Both the position numbers and the translations under genes were made by a program. 64,000 bases of DNA from the NCBI RefSeq assembly GCF_901709675.1, contig NC_051094.1, positions 6,351,001-6,415,000 on the forward strand, in the 5' to 3' direction. The notes beneath the pieces are model-generated. The model saw nothing but the letters and a program-made list of their open reading frames with translations. It was not told where the DNA came from and made no database searches. Positions within the stretch are counted from its first letter, which is position 1; every line of letters begins with the position of its first letter. This document shows positions 31,370 through 46,504 of the stretch, piece by piece. The stretch is from Syngnathus acus (lineage: Eukaryota; Chordata; Actinopteri; Syngnathiformes; Syngnathidae).

Positions 31370-34300
31370 CCTGAGACCTGGCAATCGTGATGTCATTTTG
31401 AGTCGACAGCAAAATGGCCGCCGGGCAAGATCGATGAAAACAGGATTTTACCTGTTTAATCATTTTCCACAAACGAACCATTAAGACATTAACATTAAGA
31501 ACAAAGAACATTTTTGCCCATATTATTACAAAGAACATTTTTGGCACCAGACAACTTAGCTCCGAGCATCATTGGGACATGCAATCCTCACGATAAAAAC
31601 CACCACAAAAAACTATGATAAAGTGACTGCTCATGAATGGGTATTTATTCGCTTTCCGATAATTTACATTTTTTTAACCCGTATAAATTGATTATTTATA
31701 GCCATGTAAGTGCCTTAAATGTGATGAGATCGGACGAGATCTTCTAGTGGTAAGCAGACCTCTGCTGAGTCATGAGAAGAGAGTTTTTAATCCAGCAGAT
31801 GTACGACGGAGCTCCCCATTTCTCTTTATCGATCACCTTTATTGATAATCGTAAACTGATGAGCTCTGAGTGTCTGAGTGCGGGCCTTCCCGCCCGTGCT
31901 GGAACCGTGCCATCGTAACGTGGGATTAGGATGGCGGGAGACAAACAGATTTATGTCCTGGCAACATGATGAATCCCCAGTGCAAACACAGCAATACACA
32001 GCCAATATACAGTGTACACTTGCGGGAACGCCCCTGCTGTACCGCAGGGCCTTCGCGTGGGACATTCTGTATTTCCGCAAATAGTGGCCTGGGGAGTTTA
32101 TTTACTCAACTTCAGATAGGAAGCAAGCCATTATTTGTACAAACACATTTTCTGGACTAATATTAAACTATGTTACTGGTGGATTACAGTTCATGGCAAC
32201 TGAAAGTGGAGGTTAAAACAAAACAGAGTAACTATTAAAAGGAAAAAGAAACATCAAGAACCCAGTTGGCTAACATTCTGAAATATAGAAATGGCCAAAC
32301 ACCAAGTCGCCATGTCCATGTAATAACCAATCACACAGAGAACTAATTAACAAATGTGGTTAGACTTCACACTTAAATTCATATCAGGAACTGGATCGAG
32401 TGCCAGTATTCACGATACAGTAATTCAAGTGACCTCGTAGCTAACATCACGAAAACTCTACCGCTGATTGACTGACCGGCCCGTGTGACCAAAACGCTTC
32501 GACATTACTTCCATGAGTAATGAAAACAAACGCCAGCCGGGCCCGCTATGGTTATAAAATGTATAAAATTCTATCTCACGGCTGATTTGACAGTAAAAAA
32601 AAAAAGTGCAATAAACGGGAGGTCACTATTCGAGGAAAAACATCATGAGCAAATTCCGTGATTGTTCACTGATGACAGAAATAAAACCTTTTGAATGGCA
32701 ATGTAACTGCAGGATCTCCACCAAGGCCAAACAAAGATCTGTATTTAATCCACTCTTAGAAGTCGTATTGTATATTTTGTATTCCATTCAATTGTGAAAT
32801 ATATGTTGTAGTTCTAGACTGAAATGACATTTGTTGTACTAGCTGGACAATATCAATCTAAGAGCATCTGTGTATTGAATCCTTCAATGCTTTTGTCTGC
32901 CTTTGCATGTACTCCTGACTGCCAGCGGCATAGTATATGTGCAGTATATGGTGAGTATATTATCCCACACTGGGTGGAGGTTCTCCTTTGTCAGCTGACA
33001 GTATTATGTGAGGAGAGGGGTGCGGGAGCTTTGCTGACTGGGGGAATCAAGAGTTCTCCTCCCCGTGATGGAAGATCACGTCGCACACTAGTGTGTGTTT
33101 GAGCTTTTATTTGACTTCTTCCTGCGCCCCTCCCCTTTCTTTGTTTCTCAGTAATAAAGTCGAGTATTTATTTTACCCTATCCGGCCGGCTCTCAGGTCT
33201 CTCTTAAAGGCTGCCGGAGACCACGGTGATATTAGACGGTATGCGTGTCCGCGTGAGCGCGCGCACATGCTCGAGCACGTCTGCTCGTCTCATCACCCAT
33301 CCCAGACGTACAGTTGTGTCTGCTCGCGTGCTAACACAGAGATTGAAAGTTGCTGATTCCGAGCCACGGGGACTCGTGAAGGAGAGGCCTCTGGCGGGGG
33401 CTGATTGAGCTGTGCTGAGCTGAGGTAGAAAAAGTTACGGTAGCCCGCTATTACCTGCCAGCGTCGACAGGGTTTATTAGCCTTGCAGATGCACCGTCGC
33501 AGCGCCTCGGTGCAGCCAAGCAAATAATTATATGACACCGGTCCGCCTGGGAGTTGCAGGCTAAAAAGGTTTGTCCGTTTCCTGTAAACAAGACATGCAG
33601 GGTTGGACATTTTTTAAGTGTATGAGCAACCTTTTAGATTGCATTGGCGTCAGTTATTCTGACTTTCAGATATAACTGCTATTAAAGCGTTTTATTTCTA
33701 GGCCAATTCAAGTCAAAGCCTTCAGCTAGGGTTAGGAGAGTACCGATACCAGCTACCGATACTTACAGAAAATACAATGGATCTGCAAAGTTACAATCTG
33801 GTTTGAACATAGATTTGAGCAGAGTTTGAGGCGCAGTTTTGAGTCTTGGAATTGATTGTCTCCGTCTTTAGATGTTCCACTAGAAAAGGGATTTCTGGTT
33901 GATTATGTTGATTGAGACAATTTAGAGTTGACACCATGATTTATTTTTTTTGTCCAAAGCCAGCAGAACAGAGATTCGTTTCGAGCTTTTTTTATTTTTT
34001 TTGCCGGTGAGTTAGCACTTCGCACTTATGGGATTGTGGCTGACAGTTGGCACAGTGGATGATTTATGAGTGGCCAGGAGAGTCAGAGATGGATGAGGAC
34101 AAATAAGTTTCATCAAAGTTTTCCGCTAGCCACAAAGGAAAGCTCATCCTCTGTGTTGTTGTTTTTAGTACGCAGCAGTTTTCTCGTTCCCTCTTTTTCT
34201 TCTTCTAATTGTAAGCCCAGTTATTCGATCATCTTGCGCAAGTTGATTGATAAGGTCCACTGAATTTCCTGAACTTAAATTCATTTGAGTATTTTTTTAG

Positions 34301-37300
34301 TGGTTTATTCCTGCATCTTTGTTAATAAAATTACATCTAATCAAATTTATTGCCTAATTAATTACAAGATTGAAAGGATTAGGAGTTATAATTATTGCTC
34401 CATATCAGTACTGCACAAATCAACTTGATCTTTTTAGGTGGTTTTGTTCAGTGTCAAAATAAGATACATTTCGACTTTTGAGTTAATAATTATATATATT
34501 GCTGATTTTAAATGGCAAACCATGTTCAAATCTCTTCACATCATTCTCATGATCCCACTTACAATTGCTGCAATTTAAAGGACAAGCATTGATTTTTTTT
34601 TTGTTGGTCTAATTTAACTGAGATCCAATGCATGGCAGAAAGCTTCATGTCGTTAGCTTCTTTTAAAACCTTAAGTAATAATAAAAAAAGAAGGACGCTG
34701 AGTAATAGTGAATGATATTGATCCAAGAATTTCTCTGGTAGCACTTTTTGTCTCGTGTTGCTTTGGGCCATGGCCTTTCTCAAGGTTTGGAGGCTGTGGA
34801 GACGAGACTCCTGTGACTTCCCTGCTCAGTTTGTGTCCATTCCTACCCGCCGTCTGGCTTTGGGCAGTTCCCACCTCAATCGTGGGAAGGGGCTTGTTCC
34901 AATTTGCCCCCAAGCAGGATTTGCAGTCCTTGTCTCTCAGGGACCAATCAAGATTGTCTTTTGGTACATGGGTACCTCTGTCATGAGTTGGTAACAGGTT
35001 AGCTGTTGTACCTGCTTCAGAACACACTTGCACTTTCATCGGGGGCTGATTTCGTCTCTGAATGAAAAACCACGTGTGTGTGTGTGTTTGTATCCAATTA
35101 GAATTTAGTGATTGTCTTTAAGATAAATGCTGTCCTTTTTTTCGTTACTCTCCATTATTCTTTGCTAAATCATGTTTGCTTAATGATCCTAAAATATTTA
35201 TAAACTAGGGATAATAATCGCTTAATGGATCGTTAAGAATTCCGTCTTGGTGTCTAATTGATCGTTGATTAATGGTATCTTGAAGCAAACGAGGCTAATG
35301 GAGTGCTGGCACTGTTGATTCAGGCAAAACTAGGTTGCTGTCTAAAAAAAGTCAACAAGGCAGTGGTGTCATTTATTTTTTTGGGCCACGTTATACTCAT
35401 GGGAGGGTATTGTTTGATTGTGAGAAGCAAATATATTTAAAGCTAAGGTCCCTTGCAAGAAGAGTTTTTCACTTCTGATAACATATCCAGAGTGTATTCT
35501 TCAACATTTGTCCTCTCTGAGTCACGCATGAATCTTAACAAATCTCAGGCCATGGCTGTCTGTGAAGGTGCCCACACAAATTTCAGTTCAAATGCTTGAC
35601 TAAGCCTGTAAATGTTTGATTCTGTCCGTGGCCTCCCTAAGCCTTCCCATCTCCCACCTCCCCTCTGCCATAAGACCCCAACCAACCTAGCACGTAGACA
35701 TACTTACCAGCATCTCCCCCCACCTCTCCCCGATTTCCCTGATGGACCCCCACCACCTCCACACCAACCACCCTTGACTCTCCCTCCTCAACAAAAACTC
35801 AAATCTACCATCCAGCCACCTCTCTTGTCTGGACCTGAAGCGCAAGCAGGTCCCTTTTGTTTGGACTGATAAAAGGAGGAAAGCGGGAAGACGGTGGAGG
35901 ATTAATTTGAGCACCGACCAGATGACACATCTGCTTGTCGTGTTGCCGTCTCTCTCTTGCCTCCTGTGGCTCCCCTTGCAGTCGCTCTATTATCTTGGGT
36001 GAGAGCCGAGGATATTGGACTGAGATGCATGGAGAACTCTCAAAGATGAGACACTCCTCTAATCCGCTGTCTTTTTTTGCTCTCCTTTGTTTTGTCTTAC
36101 CACTGTCGCCATTCAACTTGGCCTCACTTCTCCTCCATTTTATCCTCATGGACGACCTAAGGAAGCAGAAATTAGAAATGGCTGCAGTTATGTACATAGC
36201 TTTGACTCCGAGACAGTCTGAAGGAACTCTGGTGCAATTACTCTGTGAATGTGATTCATCGTTCGTTTGCTCTGAACTCTTCTGCTTACCAAACACATCA
36301 CTTGAAGTGATGGATTTTGGGCCTCTTCAGTTAACTCTGGTGTGGTCCACTTCACAACTGTTCAAGTGTGAACACTGCATAAAATGACAAACTACACTAA
36401 GGGCCCAATTTATGAATATCCCAAATAGTTGGTGCGAAAATGTGCATTCACTCACTTCAGGTAGTGCAAATGGTATTTCTTTCACATCTCCAGCTTTTGG
36501 GCCTTCTTGTCAACTCGTTGGTCCTTTCTGTATGTCACCTCCACTTCCACGACACATTTCCCATTGACCATTTTTTTTTGTCCGAAAGCCAGGGTCATGG
36601 TCTTTGGTTGGTGTCACCCATTTCAAGGGGCACACTTGATACCCATTCTGCTCTTTTGACAGCTCTCCTGGTCGAAACCAGGAAGAGATTACATCTCATA
36701 GTACTCGTAGAACTGCTTTTATTTCCTATTAATGGCGCTTGAATTGTTTTTTCCACTTCCTGGTCGTGTAAAGTTTAAACCGACTGCATGTGGGCGACTT
36801 TTAAATTCATATATGGATTTGGGTCAATAAGGGCAGCTCAAGCCAGCGACCTTTAACCCTGATCTTTGTCACTTTAGGTCAGTCACGGGCAGTGGAAACA
36901 GATCTAAAATGTCTCTGATCAGAGGAGACAGGAACTCAGGCCAGCGGGTGCACCTCCCTTGCTTCCTTGGCCTGCTGCCCTGTCTATTGTCATTTGGCGA
37001 GACCCCTGCTCCCGCCTTTTCATCCCGACTCATGCTCAGCATCCCACGCATGCTGGACCAATAGGGAATTACTGTAAGAACCAACGCGAGTCGTTGGAGA
37101 CGGAGGGGGGCCGTCTTGTCTGACCTGTCACGTCACGCTGACACGGTGTAAGCCGGAGTGACACTGAGCTCCAGCGTACTGTCTGGGACCAGTCTGGCCC
37201 GGGAACTGTGACCCGTGTGACCGGCTCCCCGGCCGCTGGGATCGACAGAAGGCGGCTTTTTGTTTATGTTGTTTAAGTGAAAAGACCAGCAAATCGTAAA

Positions 37301-40300
37301 AAAAACAGCTCAGCAGACACTTTTGTTGCTAGGGTTGATGGCAAACAATGTTAATAAAAAAGACAGAATATTGAAAAATTTGTCATTCAAAGAGCTAATT
37401 TATGTTCATTCCCATTTTTTTTTTTATTGTGGGAACGTGTTCAGACTAAACCAAGTCGATTTTGGATATGAATAGACTCTTGAGGCAAATCTGTGTTGAC
37501 AATTGGACGCTTCTTGTGAAATAAAAAATCATTCAGTTATACTTTTGAGTCGTGGCACAACCAATGTGAATTATACATTGATTCCACTGTTATGATTTAA
37601 GATAAAGTTAAGGGGGTGATCAATATTTAACAAACTGTCAACAAATGCAGAATTTGCAAATTCATACAGTTTGAATTATCTTTGAATAATGTAAAGCATC
37701 GAAAATAATCCTGGCATAAGTGTTTTCTGCCGACCTCTGTAAAGGCTCAAACCTTTTTTCATATAAGAAATTAATGAGCAAACAGCCCCCACTGTCTTGA
37801 CATTTCGATCGCTGGAATGAATCGTGGCTGTGATTAAAAGTTGACTTCCTTTTAGCTATCAAGATCCCACATAAGCACAAATAAATTAGAGCCTGATCCT
37901 GTGACATTTGACAGAGGTATGTTATCACACGTGTTGGGATTTTGTTAGTTCAGCAAGACTTCGCTTCACTGTCCAACAAAATGCTTGTCTTTATAATTGT
38001 GAGTTCATTTTTTTAATTTGTCTGTTTTTGATTTTTTTTTTAAAAAAAACTCAAACTTTAGAAAATATTTATTATATTCTATATTTTATTATATCTATTT
38101 ATTTTTAGGATTTAAAAATGTATTTTTTGTCCTCCCATCAAAAAAACATAAAAAAATAATCCACAGGGGAGGTAAAAATGATTCCAGAATATGGAGCGAC
38201 CTCCTTCAGTACAATGGCATCCCGGCCCTTGCATGGCCCAATTGCTTGCAGCCATATACTTGCCCCCCCTGTTGTGTCACACTAAAGGGAACGTTTACTG
38301 GAGTGTGACAACCTTCAGTTACCCAGAGAAAATTCTCCCATTTGAGTGTGGACTGGGCCCAACAATGTGATTATCATGCGCCATGTACGTTTATACTGGC
38401 GCCATTGTTGGCCTCTCACCTTTGTCTGTATTTTGCTGTCAACTTGCACTTTTTGTGGACGCCGAACTGGACCGACAGTCTCACTTTTCCCTATTCAGGG
38501 CCTCAATAACCTCAAGTGGCCGTCTGGCCTTTCCCCTCCTTCTTCGGTGAATTAAAAATGAGTGAATATAATCGAAATCGGGGTTTACTTCTGTGAGAAA
38601 ATGTAAATCTTCTCCTGTAAGTAACAAGTCCTGCAGGCCAGTCTTTAGTATCACAAGCCTTGACTCATTTTAAAGTTGAATCCAGGAAAAAAGTACCTAA
38701 GTCCTGAGATCTTCCGAGGAGAAAGCACGTCCCCGCTTCGGCTCCATCCATTTCACGAATATACAGGCCTTGTTAAACCACGGCACTTAACGCTCCTATG
38801 TGTGTGTGTGTGTATAATGATGCGTCCTGCTTAGGCTCAAGGTAAGACAAATGGGATATCCCCATCGTACTTGTTTGTGTAACTCCCGGAGACGGAGTGG
38901 CGACGTTGGAGGGCTCCAATTACCGGCGCAATATCAATGCGGGGCTTTAGCACCGAGACTTGACTCCACTTACAGCTGATAGCGCCGTCTCCGAGGGTCT
39001 TTACTTTCCCTCCTAATGTGTTGTCTCATATGCTAGATGAGTTGACATTGTCAGAGACTCCAGTGTCGCGACGGATAGGATGCCGCTTACCTTGTCATTT
39101 TTTTTCGTTAGTAGGTCTGTCTGTGGGTTGAGCCAAGCCTGAGTTTTAGCGTAATGATGTGAAGGAATTATTTATAATGACTCCATTGTGTTCATTCAGT
39201 TGCTTTTTGTGTTTGGCTTTCGTTAAGATTTTGTTGAAATCTTGTCAGGGTCACTACTTTGGTTTTGAGTGTCCAAGATCAATTTGAATTTTTTTCCAAA
39301 AGTACGTGGCCAGGATGAAACTTCTTAAGTTTTGGCTTACAGTTGCACTTTGAGGTTAAAAATGCTTATTACAAGATGTGTTGGATCAAGTTTCACGCTA
39401 TCGTAAGTGGAACTGATAACATAATATTATCTGATATCCTATTCCATATTTTTCCACAAGTCAATGGTCTTGCTCAGTCCTCATGTGTGCTTGTTATTAT
39501 GATCAAACGAAGCTTGAAACTACTTTGCTCTTTTTAACAATTGTTATCTTCATGAATGGAACCAGCATCCCTTGACAGTTTGTCTTGGTCTCCACTCTAA
39601 ATTGCAATTGCTGAATGTGATGGTCCGAGTGGGTTTAGAATACACCAGACTGCGTTACAATTTTCCCCCAATTTGTTAGTAAGCTGTGTGAAGGACACTC
39701 GCTTGTTTACTATCACTCCTTAATGTGCCAGTGGTGTGGTGCCTGCCGCTACGCTATTCCAGCGGACAGCAAACCCTGTGCAGCGTCAGACCAATTAGGC
39801 GGCAAAGCAAGACTAATGGTGGCGGATCACTTGGCCTCAGAAGGATGAAGCCGTCCCATTTGGACCGCCTCATTATGTGATTGAGTACGGTGTATTTGCG
39901 CTGGCCCGGGTGTGTTTGTTAATTTGGAACGGGGTTCTAAATGATGACAAGAAGATGCCCGCGGCGAGCGCATCCACCCTGGCGCCGGCCTTGCTGCCTC
40001 TTGAGAGAACCGCGAGGTGACTCTTTACAGGCCTACACCTGGTCACACAGCAGGGGGGGTTCCCAAGTGAGGAAAAATGAGAAATGAATCTCTGTGCTTC
40101 CCTTCTCTCTTAACAAGCTAATTAAGAACTATGCATGTGGGTGTGCATCCCGGGGGGCTTTTGAAATGACTCAGTCACAGTCCAGTTCTGCTTCTGAAGA
40201 GTCTGAGAGTGAAGGACACGGTGGATGTAGAAGATAGGACAGGACCATCAGTTGCGTCAAGAACCACCAGGGGGCAATACCTCCAGGGATCCACGATTCT

Positions 40301-42951
40301 TTGGTTGAGCCGCACATGCCTGCGCTCTCCCTGTTGTTCTTCCGTCTTCTCTTCATCTGGATTTTCCATGCAGTCTGGCCCGTGTTACTCTCAGACTGTT
40401 CTGAATGTTTTCATTAAGATTTCCAACAGCTGCGTTGCTCTTTTTGCAAAGCTGTTTCAGGTTCAAGGAAAATTTAACCCTTATATTTGAACCGTGGATG
40501 TACTGCCTGCACCTTGATACAATTATGGCGTTTTCTGCTCTCCCGATATTAATTCAACTTTGGGCTTTTGCTGTGACTTAATAAATCAGTTAGATGCGAC
40601 TGAATGTTGATCCTGTATGCTACCAAAAATTATTGTATGCATTCTGGGAAGGCCCTTCTCTGTTCTACCATGAAGGTGATACTTGCGCTGTACATTATGG
40701 ACAAAATTTAATATCCCAATGTTGATATTTTTTACGTGTGTATGTACTTTCGGCTTTTTTGGGTTGTACAGAGTGACCCGGGAGGTCAGCAGATTAAAAG
40801 GCCATCAGTGACTTGTGTGCGCCATTTACACTCTAATTTGCGAATCATTTGGCCTAACTCAGTGTCTTGTACTGTCTGTATATTTGTAGCCTCTTTTAAA
40901 AAGAGAGCGGCCGGAATGATGCACAGACACCAAAAAATTGTCATTTGCCCTTTTAACTTAGCGTTTATGGTTCAGAGCCGTTGTTCGAACTGGAGCGCTA
41001 AATAGCTTAGCCAAGCATCGCCGTGTAGGCCGTATGTAAATGTAGGTGTGCACTAATTGAAATTCAATACCCTTCTCGTCAGCCAAGCAGTCCTCCTCCT
41101 CTTTTCCTCTTTCTACCTCACTCATGTGCCCTCCAACCTTACCTAAGTGGCTCTTTAATTTAAAAGTAAGCACATTAACTTTCTCCAACACTAGGGTAGA
41201 TAAAGCACCTCTTGCCAACAGATGAATAAACAGCAAAATAAATAACGCGCCATTCGGGTTCATTTCCTCACACGTATATATGCCCGCACACACACGCGCA
41301 AACAAACAGGCGAGAATCGATAAACAGCGGTATTGAGGCATCTCTTGAGGTCTGTGTCTGGCTCAGCGTGATGGTTGATTTATTTGTTCTTAGCAAGAGG
41401 CGGTAAATCAGTACTTCCCCTCAGGCCAGTGAGGCTCTGCATAGACAGGCAACCTACTTAGTGTCACTCCGCAGCCCCGCAGGGTCTGGCATCTGCACCG
41501 GCTCTTTATGTTCCTTCTTTATTATTTATCATCATTATGTTTTCACATTGCCTTTGCTGACAATGGCTAAAGGCCAGACGATGTATTGTGAGGCGCTGGG
41601 ATGCATTAAGGTATGCTTTGTTGGATGCAAGCAATGCTTTCTTTTGGGAAAGAAATGGAAGAGCCAGCCAAGCCATAGCCAATACGCAAGTACGTCGCAG
41701 AGGAGAGTTGTCATTTTTATTGATGTCATGATGAGGCGACACGCCGTAAAAGGACTACAACTCCCAGATGACTGTTGGATCTTGCTTCTTTCAGCTGATA
41801 GCCATGCGGTAACACAGAAACATTTAGAATCACTAATTAATTGACAAAGATCGGAACCAAAGACATTTTCGCTACATTTATAGTCAATTTTGGTTAATTT
41901 GGGGAACGTAATGTGTAGTTTCAGTTTGTTTTATTTTAGCTTTCATGAATTTGTTAGTTCACGACGAGATGACAATTTTAGCGTCTGTGGTGTGACGTAT
42001 AAAATACGTCATCAGACGTGTGAAACTTGATTGAGGAAAATTTTTGACCTGGGATGTGTATTACAGTGCGAGTTTATTCGTATTATATCTGACCGCTGAT
42101 CTTTTAATATTGTGGTTCATAAGTGAAACTTTTCAAAACCCAAAGAAGCATTGTTCACATCTAAACATATCCTTAGTAAGTTCTGGTGGGGGACCAAGTG
42201 GCAGGCTAACCTTGCCCCAGGCCTCTCCCAAGGCCTGACGCTGTGTGTCGCGCTCCTCAGCGCCTCAGCGCCACTTTGCTCTCCGTTACCCTTCTTTTCT
42301 CTCTTTTGCCCTGAGACATGGAGCCAAGCTTTTCCTCTCCAAGTCGCAACTGCGGTTGAGACAGAAGGCACTGCGGCACTAAAACCTCTTTGAAATCTCT
42401 TTCATCGCACTTCTGACCTCTGCGCCTTCGAGGACAAACGAGTTTGTTTAGCCCGCCGCTGCCTTTCAAAATGCAACTTTTTGGAAACTTTTAATGAAGA
42501 TTTTCCTCTTTGTTCATTCTACAGTGGATTCTGTTCAAAGAAACTGATTCAGGACAAAGTATTTTTTTTTTCTTCTCGTTTTTAACAACACAAGCTGGCA
42601 AAGCGGCAGCCAGGCAAGCTGATTGTTTTTGGCCACGGTGCCATTTGGCGCGAACTTGAAGCCTCCAGCGAGTTACCTCCACATCGGTCGTGGCCAGTGT
42701 GACATAGCTAAGCATCAACAAACCTGACCTGTTCTTGGCGCGGACTTATGATTTAAAACACATCACTCTCCTTTTTAAAGCGGTAATCCTTTCCACAATA
42801 TTGTTATGACCGAGCCTTTAAACCATCGCCACCATTGGCCCCAACATCAAATCAAAAGAAGAAAGCAGCATCAGCAGCTAGTCACCTAAGGCACCACCCT
42901 AAAACAACATGTTTTTTTTTATTTTTTTATTTCAAATGACAAAGCTGGCTC
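31370..42951 (+). other. fbxl17: FBXL17 long intron, segment 4
   Basis: No exon is supported. A pyrimidine-rich, C-rich tract at 35640-35830 produces proline-rich frames that look non-coding. GT-rich runs occur near 35073 and 38799. Several open frames of 100-160 codons (for example around 35800-36390) have no recognisable domain and overlap each other on opposite strands, which suggests chance. Confidence 0.55.
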
Positions 42952-43509
42952 TTGTGGTTTGTTGAAATGATGACTTTGGTCTGCTGGCAAGCAAGGAGGA
43001 CTTCATGTTTTGAGAGAGGCCTGATAACTGCTGAGAGTTTAAAAGAGCTCATTTTGAATTATATGACGGTTTTAGACAAGAGCGGTAATGTACTGGAATT
43101 AGACATTTTGCTCAAACTTCTTGATTCACAACGGGCAAATGGTCAAATTATTGTAATTTTGAAGTATTTTATACCGGACTCTTGTTCCCATGCAGATGTC
43201 TCACTGAGCGCCATAATGCTGAACAGAGAAGAAGTCTTTATTGATATTGTAAATGATACCATGATATTCGCAAATGCCAGCAAAGTATTTTTGTGTACAT
43301 TCACCGTTTCAACAATTTGGCATTACCACTTAAAAATGTTGACGTCTATAGAGGCGTATATTTTTTCAAGCATACTCACAAAGCAACATCTTGACACTTG
43401 TTGTTTTACGACACCGCGTCGCAATACTTGTCACAGTATGGCACTGTGTTACAAGAATGTGGAAATGTTTGACCAAAAATGTGTCAAAAAATATCAAAGA
43501 TGTCGCTGA
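42952..43509 (+). other. Unrecognised 185-codon open frame, probably chance
   Basis: This is the longest uninterrupted ATG frame in the window, in the sense orientation of FBXL17, with an uncharacterised translation (LITAESLKELILNYMTVLDK, later CCFTTPRRNTCHSM). No signal peptide, membrane span or family motif is apparent. A frame of this length is roughly what chance allows in 64 kb of both strands. It is listed because it is the only intronic frame long enough to merit a test. Confidence 0.12.
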
Positions 43510-46499
43510 TTAATCGATTTGGACTCTACTTTTTAGTTGTTGAATCTCTACCTCTGAGCATTTCTAGTTTGGTGTCTTAAGCTATTAACTAATCATGCCT
43601 CATCACTACCTTTTATGATCTTTAGTTACTCCATGTCAATCTACATAAACTCATTGGATCCGCATTGCTGATTTAGAATAGTGTGTCAAATTTGTCATTT
43701 TTCTCAAGCCACAGTATGTGCAACATTTCTTTTTTAAATTTTTTTATTTTCCATCTTGGAGACACTTGTAGAAGGGTTTCTTTATAGTAACACAAAAAAA
43801 ATGAGGCTGGGCCAAATCATTTCCCGTACATTTCTGGGATCTCAGTAGCAGACAGACATATATTCCCTTATGTCTGGAGGATATGATTTATTGGTTAGGG
43901 CATTGCTGTAGCACCGCAGTGTTTACCTTACTTTAAACATACATTTTATATGTTCGTGTTTTTTTTTGTGTGCAACTTCTGCATATTTGGCTACTACACT
44001 CGACTTGTCTGTCTCTCCGTTTGAGCTCATTGAAGCTGTGTAGTCGTGCAAGTTCTGGGATGAAAGAAGAAAATCCCCTGCTCATCCTCAAGCTCTTTCA
44101 AAGCGCCCGCCTGGTGATCTAGCGTTTCCCTTTTACAGGCAAAGATTGGACTTTTTAAGGGTCTTCCAAATTAGAGGCACGGCTTAACGGGAATTTAATA
44201 TTCTGTTTAGATGCTCAATTAGATTTGTAATTACTCCTCAGGCATGATTGCGTTTATATTGGCTAAGTTCATTAATACTGTGGGACCCCGGTCTGTGGCG
44301 AGCCACGCAGTAAAAATGAAATTAAACTCTGAACACGAGGCTCCTGCGGGGTCGGGAGGAGGCTGTGTGACTTCAATGATATAGATTAGACTCAGGCTGT
44401 GAAATGTTACGGTCACTAGTTAATGTTTTGATACTGTCCTGGTTTGTGCTCGTTCCGATGATATATGTGACTGTGGGAGGAAGACGGACAACCTGGAGGA
44501 AATGCGTGTTTCAGTTGTCAAAGAATACGGAAAACTAAATCCAAACACTGCTAGTATAATGATGGATAAATACTGGCTAATGGGTTAGCCAATTCATCCA
44601 GCCAAATATAAAAACTTATTGCCAGGCACCCACGTCATTCACCAGTCCAGGCCCCGCCTCCTTTTAAATCCAAGATACCATTTTCGATAGAAGCCCTAAT
44701 GACAGTTCTATATGTGAGGGAACATTTTTCTTGAAATGTATTGACAATAAAAATATTAAGACAGTTGGATTTTATGGAAAAACTTGCAGGGAGACGAGTA
44801 TACGGCCCAGGTTGTTTCTTTTCACTTTTTCCATTCAGTGTATTTTTCCAAAGATGGCTGCCGGTCCAGCGATTCCAACCTGGAAGTCCGAGAAGGAACC
44901 CACAAGTATTGACCTCCCCCCCTGAATAATTTAGTCATGCATTCCTCCGTTGTGTGGGAGCAACACCTGCATCTGGCGTGCTCACTTTTGTCTGTCATCC
45001 TCTCTCTGGATCACTCGTTTCTCCTGGCACCCTGTACGGAAGCCCAGGTGGCTCTGTCTTGCAGTCGATGCCGCTAATCCACTGGAGCCACTTTGTGAAA
45101 ACACAAAGGCGTTTTCCCCGCTTGATGGGTTCAAAAATTAAATTAGATGAATGGGCGAGCGTGCCAGTTGAGTCACGCCACCTGGGCGGAATAATGGACA
45201 CATTTGGTGTGAGAATTACAACAGGAGACTGCACTAAAAGCCTGCGATTCATCTGCAATGTGCTTTTACTTTGTTTCGTTCTCATTTGATTTACGAGCCC
45301 GCTAGAAATGGCAAAATTATTTAGGCAATTTTTTTTCCCCTTGTGGATGCTGCCTGTAATTTTCTCCGATCTACCCGCTGGAGTCTAATTCATAATAGAA
45401 AACCTTGTCATGAATTGTTTGGCTTTTGTTCAAACACTAATCGCTCCGCAGTCTGTTGCCCCTGTCAACAATTGCTTCTCTGGCATTTAACGACGCAACA
45501 ATCTTCGAATGTGTAATGGTTTCTAATGTAATGTTGTCTTCCTGAAGGTGGCCGTTCATTTTTCTGTCAGTACGGTGCAAGCGTAAAACAAAACTAATTG
45601 TCACATTGAATAATTCTTTGCAATATTCTCTCCATTTGTTATGTGTCTTGTTGAAAGGATGGATTTTGGTGAGTTAGCCACAGTCTGTTAAACTCGTGCA
45701 GACTTTACGTTTTTACATTACGATACAATACAATTTAAATTTTTGCTTCTCACTTTGCTGTGTAAATGTATTATTTAAATTCTTTAAATTTTGGAGAAGT
45801 CTGTAAGGAAGCATCAGAGTATTTTTGTATATAATATTTTGACACTTCCCCCTCATAACACACAACGAGGTATTTCACAAGACTTCACGTGAAAGGCAGA
45901 CAGTGTCGTCGTTGCTTTTGTGCGTGTGAGCAGACCTCACCTGCTGCCATTAATCGATATTGTGACAGCAATTCAGCCTGTGGCATCAAGTCTATGAGTT
46001 TTCGAGAGCAACACTGGAATGGGCATACTGTGCCGCTTGGCAAAAACAGCCTGGCGTCACATCAAACTAGGAAAGGCGATTAATGTTTTAAAGGAGATAA
46101 CAATAAATACTCAATATTGTCGGCTAATCTCTTTCTGGGCATTTGATTTACGGCAGAAATTATTTTGGGAGGCTGCAACCGATTAATGGAATTCCCATTT
46201 ATTTCAATAAGGGAAGATAATTTGAATGTATTAAACCTGTATCTTAAGGCTCCAAACAACCAATGGTGAAGCCGTGACTCCTATTTTTTTTCTTTTTTAA
46301 TAAATGTTTGTGATCATGACACGACTCAGTGTTTAGAGGGGAGACACATTAATCATAAAGCCTTGTATTCTGCATTTTGTGTGTGTTTGCGCCTTGGGGA
46401 AAAACAACTTCCACAATATTTATTACAGTAATATAGAAAACGTTGCTTCTATAGTGCGGTGGTAAATATTGGATTGTTGATTTTTGAGGGTTATTTTCC
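43510..46499 (+). other. fbxl17: FBXL17 long intron, segment 5
   Basis: AT-rich DNA without a supported exon. Overlapping frames at 44950-45290 on both strands show no known domain. Confidence 0.55.
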
Positions 46500-46504
46500 T
46501 CTTC

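Noticed and set aside
35612-35869. Proline-rich 85-codon frame as a coding gene
   Set aside because: The prolines come from a C/T-rich low-complexity tract; there is no start context, domain or splice support.
35805-36387. Overlapping 150- and 163-codon frames on opposite strands
   Set aside because: Mutual overlap, no family motif and no splice signals make chance frames more likely than genes.
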